A stretch of DNA of 64,000 nucleotides, from contig NZ_JAYMGI010000002.1 in the NCBI RefSeq assembly GCF_035825295.1, forward strand, positions 4,884,501 to 4,948,500. Direction: 5' to 3'. Each line of letters begins with the position of its first letter. Position 1 is the stretch's first letter. Below, piece after piece: positions 1 through 7,865 of this stretch. Below the pieces are notes generated by a model. The model was not told the origin of the DNA and did not search any database. It worked only from the letters and a program-made list of their open reading frames with translations. Position numbers and translations under genes: made by a program. The DNA is from Actinacidiphila sp. DG2A-62. GTDB taxonomy: Bacteria; Actinomycetota; Actinomycetes; Streptomycetales; Streptomycetaceae.

Positions 1-720
1 GAGGTCAACCCGCACGCGCTGGCCGACCGTCCCAAGGGCATCATCGCCAATCCGAACTGCACCACGATGGCCGCGATGCCGGTGCTGCGCGCGCTGCACG
101 CCGAGGCCGGGCTGACCTCGCTGGTCGCCACCACCTACCAGGCCGTCTCCGGCTCCGGGCTCAGCGGCGTCGCCGAGCTGCACGGCCAGGCCGCGCGGGT
201 CACCGAGCACGCCGACCGCCTCACCTTCGACGGCGCGGCCGTGGACTTCCCCGAGCCGTCCGTCTACAAGCGCCCCATCGCCTTCAACGTGCTGCCGCTG
301 GCCGGCAACCTCGTGGACGACGGCAGCTTCGAGACCGACGAGGAGCAGAAGCTGCGGCACGAGTCCCGCAAGATCCTGGAGATCCCGGAGCTGAAGGTGT
401 CCGGCACCTGCGTACGGGTGCCGGTCTTCACCGGCCACTCGCTCCAGCTCAACGCGCGCTTCGCGCGGCCGCTCGGCGTCGAGCGCGCCTACGAGCTGCT
501 GGCGCAGGCGCCGGGCGTGGAGATCTCGGAGATCCCGACGCCGCTGCAGGCCGCCGGCAAGGACGTCTCCTACGTGGGCCGCATCCGCGTCGACGAGACG
601 GTCGAGAACGGCCTCGCGCTCTTCGTCTCCGGCGACAACCTCCGCAAGGGCGCCGCGCTCAACGCGGTGCAGCTCGCCGAGCTGGTCGCCGAGGAGCTGT
701 CCGCCGCCGTCGCGTCGTGA
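1..720 (+). CDS. asd: Aspartate-semialdehyde dehydrogenase, C-terminal part
   Basis: Reading frame 1 is open from the first base, so the gene begins upstream of the window. The enzyme reduces aspartyl phosphate to aspartate semialdehyde, the branch point to lysine/DAP, threonine and methionine, in the cytoplasm. The fragment holds the NCTT motif with the catalytic cysteine at bases 58-60, the SGSG stretch that follows it, and the dimerisation half with the KLRHESRKIL and VPVFTGHS segments typical of the family. About 239 residues are visible, roughly the C-terminal two thirds. The stop codon lies inside a 20-bp triplicated repeat. Family assignment is secure; only the start is missing. Confidence 0.96.
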   Translation, partial: EVNPHALADRPKGIIANPNCTTMAAMPVLRALHAEAGLTSLVATTYQAVSGSGLSGVAELHGQAARVTEHADRLTFDGAAVDFPEPSVYKRPIAFNVLPLAGNLVDDGSFETDEEQKLRHESRKILEIPELKVSGTCVRVPVFTGHSLQLNARFARPLGVERAYELLAQAPGVEISEIPTPLQAAGKDVSYVGRIRVDETVENGLALFVSGDNLRKGAALNAVQLAELVAEELSAAVAS

Positions 721-760
721 CCGCCGCCGTCGCGTCGTGACCGCCGCCGTCGCGTCGTGA
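701..760. repeat. Three exact 20-bp tandem copies spanning the asd stop codon
   Basis: The 20-bp unit at 701-720, which encodes the last residues of asd and its TGA, is repeated exactly at 721-740 and 741-760. Only the first copy is translated. It looks like a replication-slippage duplication. Confidence 0.9.
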
Positions 761-869
761 CCGCGCGCCGGACGCCGCGGCACGGCACGGATCGACCCGA
801 ACGGCAGCGGCACGGCTCCCGCACGGCGGAGGCGGGGCCGCGGGTCCGGTCGGCGAGCAGACCGCCGCT

Positions 870-2162
870 CTAGTCGGTGAGCAGGCGGAAGGCGGCCAGC
901 ACGCTCTCCGCCTGCAGATCCACCTGCTCCGGCACCGGAATCCAGGCCAGATCGTGGCCGGCGGTCAACTCGGCCGCCCAGGCGGCCAGTTGCGCCTCGC
1001 AGGCGATGCGGGCCGCCGGGGCGCCGGGCAGCGCGGGCGGCAGCCCGTCCAGGAGCCGCAGCAGCGTGCCCGCGGCCCGCAGCGAGATGCGGCGGGCCGC
1101 GATGTCCAGCGCGGCCAGGTGCGCGCGGGTCAGCGGCACCGGCGAGGGGTGCAGCGCCTCCCAATCCGCCGCCACCTGCGGGCAGATCGCGGCCAGGCCC
1201 TCCGCCAGGCGCAGCAGCGGCGGGAGTTCGGAGTCCGAGGGCCTGCCCGGCAGCGTGTCGCGCACCTGCGCGAGCAACAGCCGCGCCCGGTCGGACTGGT
1301 GGCGCAGCAGCGCGCCCAACTGCGCGAGCGCGCGCGCCGGATCGGGGTGCGGCTCGGTGTCCGCGACCTTGCGGCTGGCCCACATCGGGACCTCGAACAG
1401 CGCGGTCATCCCGCCGTAGCGGTGCGGGCGCACCCAGGTGGAGCGGTTGACGTCCTCCGGCAGGCTGGCGAACTGCGTGGGCTCGCCCGGCTCCGGCATC
1501 ACATAGACCCCGGGCCCGGAGACCGTCCAGTACATCGCGTCGTAGGTGCCGGTCTGCACCGGCACGTCGCGCTCGGCGGACAGCTTGCCCAGCGGCTCGG
1601 CGAGCCCCGGCACGTCCCGGGTCAGCTGGATCCACGAACCGCCCAGGTCGTTGCCGTGCAACGAGCACTGCAGGAACGGCTCCAGCTCGTCGATGACGTC
1701 CACCAGCGCCTGGGACTCCGGCAGTTGGTCGTCGGCCGCCCTGATCGACGGCGCCCACTCGGGCTGTTCCTCGGCCGGCGGCCGGTAGGAGTGCCGGAAG
1801 TGCTCGGCCGGGGTGCGCCGCACCGCGGGGCCCTGCTCGCTGCGCGCGGTGCCGTCGGGGTCCAGGCAGAGCAGGAAGTGCCAGCGGGCGTCGGCGCGCG
1901 CGTGCAGCCACGGGTCGGCGGCCACCCGCTCGGCCAGCCGCAGCGCGGTCGCCGCGCCGATCCGCTCGTCGGAGTGCGGGCCGGCCACCACCAGGACGCT
2001 GCGCCGGCCGCGGCCGACCGTCAGCAGGTGCAGCGGGCGGCCCTCCCGGGACCGGCCGATCTGCCGCAGCGCGCACAGCCCCGGGCGGAACCGGGCGAAC
2101 GCGGAGGCCGCCGCGGCGACCTCCGCGACGCTCGGATAGGCGTCGGCCATCGCCGACGTCAC
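870..2162 (-). CDS. M14-family zinc carboxypeptidase-like protein (copy 1)
   Basis: 430 residues. Zinc-ligand motifs of the M14 carboxypeptidase fold are visible: AGPHSDE (His and Glu ligands) near residue 82, SLHGND (third ligand His) near residue 167, and a candidate catalytic Glu in FEVPMWASRKV. No signal peptide is seen, so it probably acts in the cytoplasm. The GTG start at 2162-2160 overlaps the TGA of the upstream 24-codon peptide gene (GTGA overlap), implying translational coupling. A close paralogue lies at 3900-5213 beyond the divergent E1-like gene, with shared blocks such as QTGTYDA, RPHRYGG and EVPMWASR. The context suggests trimming of a ribosomal peptide. The substrate is inference; the family call is from motifs. 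Confidence 0.82.
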   Translation of the reverse strand: MTSAMADAYPSVAEVAAAASAFARFRPGLCALRQIGRSREGRPLHLLTVGRGRRSVLVVAGPHSDERIGAATALRLAERVAADPWLHARADARWHFLLCLDPDGTARSEQGPAVRRTPAEHFRHSYRPPAEEQPEWAPSIRAADDQLPESQALVDVIDELEPFLQCSLHGNDLGGSWIQLTRDVPGLAEPLGKLSAERDVPVQTGTYDAMYWTVSGPGVYVMPEPGEPTQFASLPEDVNRSTWVRPHRYGGMTALFEVPMWASRKVADTEPHPDPARALAQLGALLRHQSDRARLLLAQVRDTLPGRPSDSELPPLLRLAEGLAAICPQVAADWEALHPSPVPLTRAHLAALDIAARRISLRAAGTLLRLLDGLPPALPGAPAARIACEAQLAAWAAELTAGHDLAWIPVPEQVDLQAESVLAAFRLLTD

Positions 2163-2233
2163 GTGCCGTTGGAGTTGCTGGCGCCGGTGGTCTCCTTCTT
2201 GTCCAGTGGGCGGATGACGATCGTGGTTGCCAC
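2159..2233 (-). CDS. 24-residue putative RiPP precursor peptide
   Basis: A short gene starting GTG at 2233 with a strong ribosome binding site (GAGAGGAG, 5 bases upstream) and ending TGA at 2159. The peptide begins (M)ATTIVIRPLDKK and ends TTGASNSNGT: a hydrophobic/charged N-terminal half resembling a leader, and a small polar Asn/Ser/Gly-rich tail. Its stop overlaps the start of the M14 carboxypeptidase by GTGA. It faces a divergent E1/ThiF-like adenylyltransferase with a peptide-clamp-like N-terminus. These are the expected surroundings of a precursor for an adenylated or cyclised peptide. There is no recognised family; the role is inferred from size, RBS and neighbours. Confidence 0.6.
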   Translation of the reverse strand: MATTIVIRPLDKKETTGASNSNGT

Positions 2234-2480
2234 GAGATCTCCTCTCTGTCCAAGTCGGTTTCCGCGCAGGGTAGTCGGCGTGTCACGACCCGTCGTCCCG
2301 CGCCTTGTCAGGCTGCGGCGGCCCGGCGACAGTGTCAAGGGGTGCACGGCTGCCACCGGGAGGCTCCGGGGCGGCCGCCCGGCGGGCGCGTTCCGCGGGA
2401 GGCGTGCGGGACTCGCGAGGCTGCGGAGCTGGCGGGAGGTCCGGGTGGGGGATGCCGGTACGGAAGGGGTCGGCGGCGCG

Positions 2481-3629
2481 GTGAGCCGGGAGCCCCACGA
2501 CGTGGGGGAGCTGGCGCGGCCGCGGATCAAGCCCGAGCACCGCGCGTACCGCACGGTCGACGGCAATGTGCGGATCGGCAGCGTCGTGCACGGCATCGGC
2601 GCGGAGATCGAGGACCCGGACGGCTGGGTCTGGACGCTCACCCAGGCGATGGACGGCACCAGGGCCGCCGCGCAGATCACCGCGGCCGTGGTCGGCCGGC
2701 ACCCGTGCCTCGCCCCGGAGACCGTGCGGGCGGCGATGGCGGACCTGCGCTCCGCCGGCTACGTGGACGACGCCGCCGCGCCGCTGCCGCCCGGCCTCGG
2801 CGAACGCGACCGGGTCCGGCACGCCCGCGGGGTGGCGCTGCTGCGCTGGATGGACCTCAGCCCGCGGGCCAGCCCGTGGAGCGCGCAGTTACGGCTGCGG
2901 CGGGCCCGCGCGCTGGTGCTCGGCGTCGGCGGCACGGGCGGCGCGGCGGCCCAGATCCTGGTCGCCTCCGGGGTCGGCCACGTCCACGCGGTCGACCCCG
3001 ACGTGGTCGAACTGTCCAACCTCAACCGGCAGTTGCTCTACCGCGAGGCCGACGTCGGGCGGCCCAAGGCGGAGGCGGCGCAGGCGGCGTTACAGGCGCT
3101 GAACTCCGACGTCACGGTCACCGCGCAGCGCGGCGAGGTCCGCGGCCCCGGCGCCCTCGCGGACCTGCTGGCCGCGCCGCCGGGGCCGTACGACGTGCTG
3201 GTGCTCGGCGCGGACCGGCCGCCGGAGATCCGCCGGTGGGCGAACCGCGTCTGCCTGTCGCTCGGCACGCCGTGGGTCGAGGGCGGCTACCGCGGACCGC
3301 TGGTCAGCGCGGGCGTGCACGTGCCGGGGGCCGGGCCGTGCTGGGAGTGCCAGCGGGCCGGCGAGGTCGAGCGCCGCGACCTGCGGCTCGCGCCCGGCCA
3401 GAGCGAGGACGCGGCGTCCCCGCGGATGCCGTGGAATCCGGCCAGCGCGGTGACCGCGGCGCTGTCCGGGGCGCTCGTCGCGCACGCCGCGCTGGCGCTG
3501 CTCAGCGGCGTCCCGCCGATGGAGCCGGGGTTCCGCTACGGCCTGAACCTGATGTCCTTGGACGACCCCGTCCTCGAACGCCACCCCCGCCGCCCCACCT
3601 GTCCGGCCTGCGGCACCGCCGGGCGCTGA
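2481..3629 (+). CDS. E1/ThiF/MccB-like adenylyltransferase with N-terminal peptide-clamp-like domain
   Basis: 382 residues from GTG 2481, chosen because GGAAGGGG lies 11 bases upstream. Residues about 20-110 resemble the wHTH 'bacteriocin cyclodehydratase' domain used as a RiPP recognition element, with a DGTRAAAQIT...LRSAGYVDD pattern. From about 135 follows the E1 adenylation domain: nucleotide loop GVGGTGG (from 148), the VD acidic pair, LNRQ (181-184) and Lys196. Two Cys pairs, CWEC (287, 290) and CPAC (374, 377), form the structural zinc site. In MoeB/ThiF/MccB relatives this domain adenylates a peptide or protein C-terminus. It is divergent from the precursor peptide and M14 copy 1, and followed by M14 copy 2. 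Two in-frame TTA codons (2889, 3090) suggest bldA dependence. The product is unknown. Confidence 0.82.
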   Translation: MSREPHDVGELARPRIKPEHRAYRTVDGNVRIGSVVHGIGAEIEDPDGWVWTLTQAMDGTRAAAQITAAVVGRHPCLAPETVRAAMADLRSAGYVDDAAAPLPPGLGERDRVRHARGVALLRWMDLSPRASPWSAQLRLRRARALVLGVGGTGGAAAQILVASGVGHVHAVDPDVVELSNLNRQLLYREADVGRPKAEAAQAALQALNSDVTVTAQRGEVRGPGALADLLAAPPGPYDVLVLGADRPPEIRRWANRVCLSLGTPWVEGGYRGPLVSAGVHVPGAGPCWECQRAGEVERRDLRLAPGQSEDAASPRMPWNPASAVTAALSGALVAHAALALLSGVPPMEPGFRYGLNLMSLDDPVLERHPRRPTCPACGTAGR

Positions 3630-3899
3630 GCCGATGTCGGCCGACGGCGCACGGGCACACTTGACACCCGGGGGCCGCCCGCAGAGTCTGGGCCCCAGCA
3701 CGAAACGCCACCCCGCGTGCACTGAGCGCCACGGCGCGGGCGCGCGCCGCCGCACCACCCGTACCGCCGGGGTCCGCGCACCACCGCGGTCCCGTGTGCC
3801 ACCGCACCCCACGCACCGTTGCGATCGCCGCACCGCCGTACCACCGCGCGCCCGCGGGGCGTCGCGCCGCAGCCGCCGAGGAGCCGAGGAGGAGCCGTG

Positions 3900-5213
3900 A
3901 TGCGCGGCCCAGACGCGTACCCGACCGTGTCAGGCGTCGCGGCGGCGGCCCGGGTGCTCACCCAACGCCACCCGGACCTGTGCCGGATGCGGCTCGCCGG
4001 GGAGTCGCGGTCCGGGCGCCCGCTGTGGCTGCTGTCGGTCGGGCACGGCCGGCGGCACATCCTGGTGGTGGCCGGCCCGCACCCCGACGAGCAGGCGGGC
4101 GGCGCGACCGCGCTGTGGCTGGCCGAGCAGGCGGTGCACGACCGGCAGCGGCTCAAGGACGAGGACCTGACCTGGGACCTGCTGCTGTGCCTGGACCCGG
4201 ACGGCACGGTGCTCAACGAGACCGGTCCGGCCGGCGAGCGCCCGCCCGCGGTGCACTACCGGCACACCTTCCGGCCGGCCGCCGACGAACAGCCCGAGTG
4301 GGCGGGCTCGTTCCGCGCCCCCGGTGACGAACTCCCGGAGACCTACGCCCTGCTGGCCGTCGTGGACGAGCTGCGGCCGGTGCTGCAGTGCTCGCTGCAC
4401 GGGACGGACGTCGGCGGCAGTTGGGTGCAGCTGACCGCCGATCTGCCGGGGCTGGCCGAGCCGTTCGGGAAGGCCGCGGCCGAACTCGACATCCCGGTGC
4501 AGACCGGCACCTACGACGCGCTGTTCTGGAACGGCTCAGGGCCTGGGGTGTTCGTGCTGCCCACCGGCGGCGCGCAGGAGCGGTTCGCCAGCGAGCCGGA
4601 GAACGCGGACGGCTCGACCTGGTCGCGCCCGCACCGCTACGGCGGGCTGACCGCGGTGATCGAGGTGCCGATGTGGGCGAGCCGGCGGGTGGCCGACCCG
4701 GCGCCGCACCCCGATCCCGAGCACGCGCTCACCGTGCTCGCGGCGCGGCTGCGCAAGGACGGCGCGGCGACGGCCGGCGCGGTGGAGCGGGCGCTGCCGT
4801 TCCTGGAGCGGGCCGGGACGCCCGCGGGGCACCCGCTGCTGCGCGGGGTCGAGCAGGCGGTCAGCGCGTTCCCGGCGCTCGCGGAGGACTATGAGGCGCT
4901 CGGCGCGCAGGCGGCGGCCGGGCGCGCGCCCTGCGAGCTGACCATGGCGCACCTGGCCGCGCTGGACATCGCGGCGCGGCGGATCCCGCTGCGCGCGGGC
5001 GGGATGCTGCTGCGGCTGCTGGACGAGAGCCGCTGCGAGGACGCGGAGGGGGTGGACGGGGAGGGGGCGCGGCTGCGCTCCCGGCTGGAGCGGCGGCTCG
5101 ACGCGGGCGCGCGCGATCTGATCGGCGCCGCCGACGCGAGGTGGGTCCCCGTCCCCGACCAGGTCGAACTCCAGGCCCGCATCTGCCTGGCCGCCGCATA
5201 CGCTCGCCGCTGA
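3900..5213 (+). CDS. M14-family zinc carboxypeptidase-like protein (copy 2)
   Basis: 437 residues from ATG 3900; GAGGAGGA at 3886-3893 is ideally spaced (a GTG at 3897 is too close). Same architecture as the copy on the other strand at 870-2162: AGPHPDE (zinc His/Glu), SLHGTDVGGSW (third His), and EVPMWASRRVAD carrying the candidate catalytic Glu. The two proteins align through most of their length, so they are paralogues kept side by side around one adenylyltransferase. The preceding 270 bp contains no convincing second precursor peptide. Likely cytoplasmic; the substrate is unknown, possibly the 24-residue peptide or its modified product. Confidence 0.82.
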   Translation: MRGPDAYPTVSGVAAAARVLTQRHPDLCRMRLAGESRSGRPLWLLSVGHGRRHILVVAGPHPDEQAGGATALWLAEQAVHDRQRLKDEDLTWDLLLCLDPDGTVLNETGPAGERPPAVHYRHTFRPAADEQPEWAGSFRAPGDELPETYALLAVVDELRPVLQCSLHGTDVGGSWVQLTADLPGLAEPFGKAAAELDIPVQTGTYDALFWNGSGPGVFVLPTGGAQERFASEPENADGSTWSRPHRYGGLTAVIEVPMWASRRVADPAPHPDPEHALTVLAARLRKDGAATAGAVERALPFLERAGTPAGHPLLRGVEQAVSAFPALAEDYEALGAQAAAGRAPCELTMAHLAALDIAARRIPLRAGGMLLRLLDESRCEDAEGVDGEGARLRSRLERRLDAGARDLIGAADARWVPVPDQVELQARICLAAAYARR

Positions 5214-5335
5214 CCGCGCCCGCCGCCCCCGGCCCACTCGACGCCGGACGTCACGCCGACGCCCCGGGGGGCGGCTGGACGCTCGGCGCTGAGTTCGGCG
5301 CTGGGACGCAGGTGGAGGGGCGGGGCCCGGGGCCG

Positions 5336-6454
5336 TCAGAGGTCAGCGCCCAGCGTCAGATCGGCGACGACCGCGGCGATGTTGTCGGGGCCGCCGGAGG
5401 CGTTCGCGAGGGCCACGAGGTCGCGGACGGCGTCCTCGGGGGTCTGCGCGGCGGTGAGGGCGCGGCGCAGGGACTCCGCGTCGACCACCGACGACAGCCC
5501 GTCCGAGCAGAGCAGGAAGCGGTCGCCGGCGAGCGCGTCGTGCAGCCGCAGCTCCGGCGCGGACGCGTCCGGCGCCGCGCCGAGCGCGCGGACCAGCAGG
5601 GACCGCTGCGGGTGCGACGCCGCCTCCTCGGGCGTCAGCCTCCCCTCGTCCACCATCGACTGCACCATCGTGTGGTCGTGCGTGATCTGGAACAGCTCGC
5701 CGCCGCGCAGCAGATACGCCCGCGAGTCCCCGATGTGCACCAGCGCCAACTGCGACCCCGTCCACAGCATCGCGGTGAGCGTCGTCCCGTGGTCCCCGCC
5801 CCCGCCGGAGGCGCCGGCGTCACCGCCCGGTCCCCGCAGCGCCCGCCCCGCCTCGGCCACCGCGTCCTCCAGCAGGTTGAGCACTCCGCCCGCCGCGGCC
5901 CCCGCCGCGTCCACCCGGGTCAGCGCCGCCACCGCCTCCCGCGCGGCGCGCTCGCCGCGCGGCCCGAAGCCGTCGGCGACGGCGAGCAGCCTGCCGTCCG
6001 CGTGGACGGCGTCCTGATTGCGCTCGCGGACGCGTCCCGCGTCGGTGAGCGCGGCGTAGCGGATGGCGAGCGGCGCGGCGCCCGCCCGGTTCGTCGTGTC
6101 GGCCACGGCGGTGTCCTTTCGGCCTTGTCCTGCCAGGTGGTCGACGAGGAAAGCGGCCAGATCGCGCCGCGCGTCGGTCTCCGCCTCGACCCGCGCCCAG
6201 TACGCCCCGACCTCGCGCGCGGCCCGCGGCCCGTCCAGGGCGCAGACCTCGCGGATGCGGGCGAGCGGCATGCCGAGCCGCCGCAACCAGGCGACCAGCA
6301 GCGCGCGTTCGAGCTGAGCGGGTTCGTAGAACCGGTAACCGGTGTGCGGGTCGACGTACGCCGGGGTCAGCAGCCCCAGCTCGTCGTACAGCCGCAGCGC
6401 CTTGGGCGAGAGCCGGGACGCCCTGGCGAACGCGCCGATGCTCATGCGGTCCAC
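5336..6454 (-). CDS. MerR-family DNA-binding domain fused to PP2C Ser/Thr phosphatase
   Basis: 372 residues. GTG 6454 is preferred because AGGAGGGA sits about 6 bases upstream; ATG 6445 is the alternative. Residues 4-75 form a MerR winged-helix domain (IGAFARASRLSPKALRLYDELGLL, YRFYEPAQLERA). Residues about 130-370 form a PP2C phosphatase with the metal-site blocks ERNQDAV, VADGFG, GTTLTAM, HIGDSRAYLL, LCSDGLSSVV and GGPDNIAAVV. A transcription-factor-like sensor joined to a phosphatase suggests the phosphatase or its localisation responds to a ligand or DNA. It is followed upstream by a broken LD-carboxypeptidase gene in the same orientation. Confidence 0.9.
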   Translation of the reverse strand: MDRMSIGAFARASRLSPKALRLYDELGLLTPAYVDPHTGYRFYEPAQLERALLVAWLRRLGMPLARIREVCALDGPRAAREVGAYWARVEAETDARRDLAAFLVDHLAGQGRKDTAVADTTNRAGAAPLAIRYAALTDAGRVRERNQDAVHADGRLLAVADGFGPRGERAAREAVAALTRVDAAGAAAGGVLNLLEDAVAEAGRALRGPGGDAGASGGGGDHGTTLTAMLWTGSQLALVHIGDSRAYLLRGGELFQITHDHTMVQSMVDEGRLTPEEAASHPQRSLLVRALGAAPDASAPELRLHDALAGDRFLLCSDGLSSVVDAESLRRALTAAQTPEDAVRDLVALANASGGPDNIAAVVADLTLGADL

Positions 6455-6650
6455 TCGCGGTCCCTCCTGCCTGCCGCCGCGCCGCCGTACCAGCCGTAAA
6501 GTCGTACTGCCGTAAAGCCGTGCGCGGGCACGCCGTCCTCGTCGTGTTCGTGCCGCCGATGCTGCGGCTTGCCCCAAGGACAAGGTCAAGCACGGCCTCC
6601 GCGCGGGGCCGGGCACGAGCCACGCGGAAACGGGCGGTCGCCCCGCCGGC

Positions 6651-7693
6651 GCAGTACGCCACGGTGATCCGCCGCTGCGGCCCGTCCACCCGGACCCGGC
6701 CGCCGAGCGGCACGACGAGCTGCGGGTCGGTGTGGCCGAAGTCCACGTCGAAGACGGCCGTCGCCGCCGGGGCGTACTCGCCCAGCGCGCGCAGCACCGC
6801 CTCGCGCTGCTCGCGGCGGTAGCGCTCCCGGCCGCGCGGGTCCAGCGGCTGCTCGAACGACCACGCCTTGGCCCGTGCCACCACCACCGCCGGGAACTGC
6901 GCGAGCAGCCCGCGCTCGCCCATGGTGCGCAGGATGCGGTAGACCTCCTCGGCCCGCGGCATCTCCTCCGAGGTCTCCACGAACAGCACGCAGCCCGCGT
7001 ACTCCTCCGGCGGCAGGATGTCCCGGTCGGCGGCCAGCAGCCAGGACAGGATCTCCAGGTTGCCGCCCCAGGCGACGCCCTCGACCACCCGGTCGCCCTG
7101 GTGCCAGTGCCAGGCCCCGGCCGCGGCCATCTCCGGCTCGGACTCGAAGGTCGCCGGGTCCTCCCAGCGCCGGTTGACGTCGCCGGACTCGGCCGGCACG
7201 GTCAGCTCGTACTCACCGGAGCCGAACAGCGCGGCGCGCAGCGACTGCGCGGTCAGCGGGTGCATCGCCCCCGGGCGGCCCAGCTCGACCATCGCGGAGC
7301 CGCCGTGGTACCCGACCAGGCCCAGGTTCCAGAGCCTGACCAGCAGGTTCGTGTTGTCGCTGTAGCCGAAGAACGGCTTGGGGTTGGCCCGCAGCAGCTC
7401 GTCGTCCAGGTGCGGGGTCACGGTGATCTGGTCGTCGCCGCCGATGCTGGCGATCACCGCCTTGATGTCCGGGTCGGCGAAGGCCGCGTTGACGTCGGCG
7501 GCGCGGTCGCGGCGCCGGCCCTCATCCGGCGGGTCGTCGGGTACTCCACGACCTCCAGCCCGAAGTCCTCGCGCAGCCGGCGCAGCCCCAGCTCGTACGG
7601 CAGCGGCAGCAGTCCGGGCAGCCCCGAGGAGGGCGAGACGACCGCCACGCGGTCTCCGGGACGGGGCTTGGGCGGGTACGCGTGTGCGATCAC
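6651..7693 (-). pseudogene. S66-family LD-carboxypeptidase, frameshifted
   Basis: S66 serine peptidases cleave the L-D bond of tetrapeptides during murein recycling. The N-terminus (VAVVSPSSGLPGLLP) starts at ATG 7693; the rest (AAFADPDIKAVIASIGGDDQ, FFGYSDNTNLL with the nucleophile serine, GGNLEIL, and a GHTDPQLVVPLGG C-terminus with the catalytic His) continues in another frame. The break is a single base near 7520-7535, close to ATGAGGGCC. Homology ends about 6651, but that frame has no stop until 5820, inside the neighbouring PP2C gene, so a second lesion near the end is likely. Nothing else is missing, so a sequencing indel is as likely as true gene loss. Confidence 0.8.
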
Positions 7694-7865
7694 CCGACGA
7701 GCCTATCCACACGTCCCGCGCCCGGAGCAAGGCCCGCGCACCCGCGACGGGCCCGCATCCCGCTGCCGCGCCGACCGCATCCCGCGCCCGCGCCGCCCGA
7801 CCCGCATCCCGCTGCCGCGCCGCCCCCCCGACCCCGCCCGTTCCCGCCCGCGCCCCCGGCCGCCC

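Noticed and set aside
954..3629. 891-codon open frame on the plus strand
   Set aside because: Only its last 382 codons (from 2481) are the E1-like gene; the first part is the antisense shadow of the M14 gene, rich in Arg/Gly.
3634..3900. 88-codon frame between the E1-like gene and M14 copy 2, possible second precursor
   Set aside because: Arg/Pro-rich composition, no RBS at its ATG, and no resemblance to the 24-residue peptide.
5820..7730. 636-codon minus-strand frame
   Set aside because: It is the second half of the S66 gene running on out of frame through the PP2C gene; no gene of this size exists.
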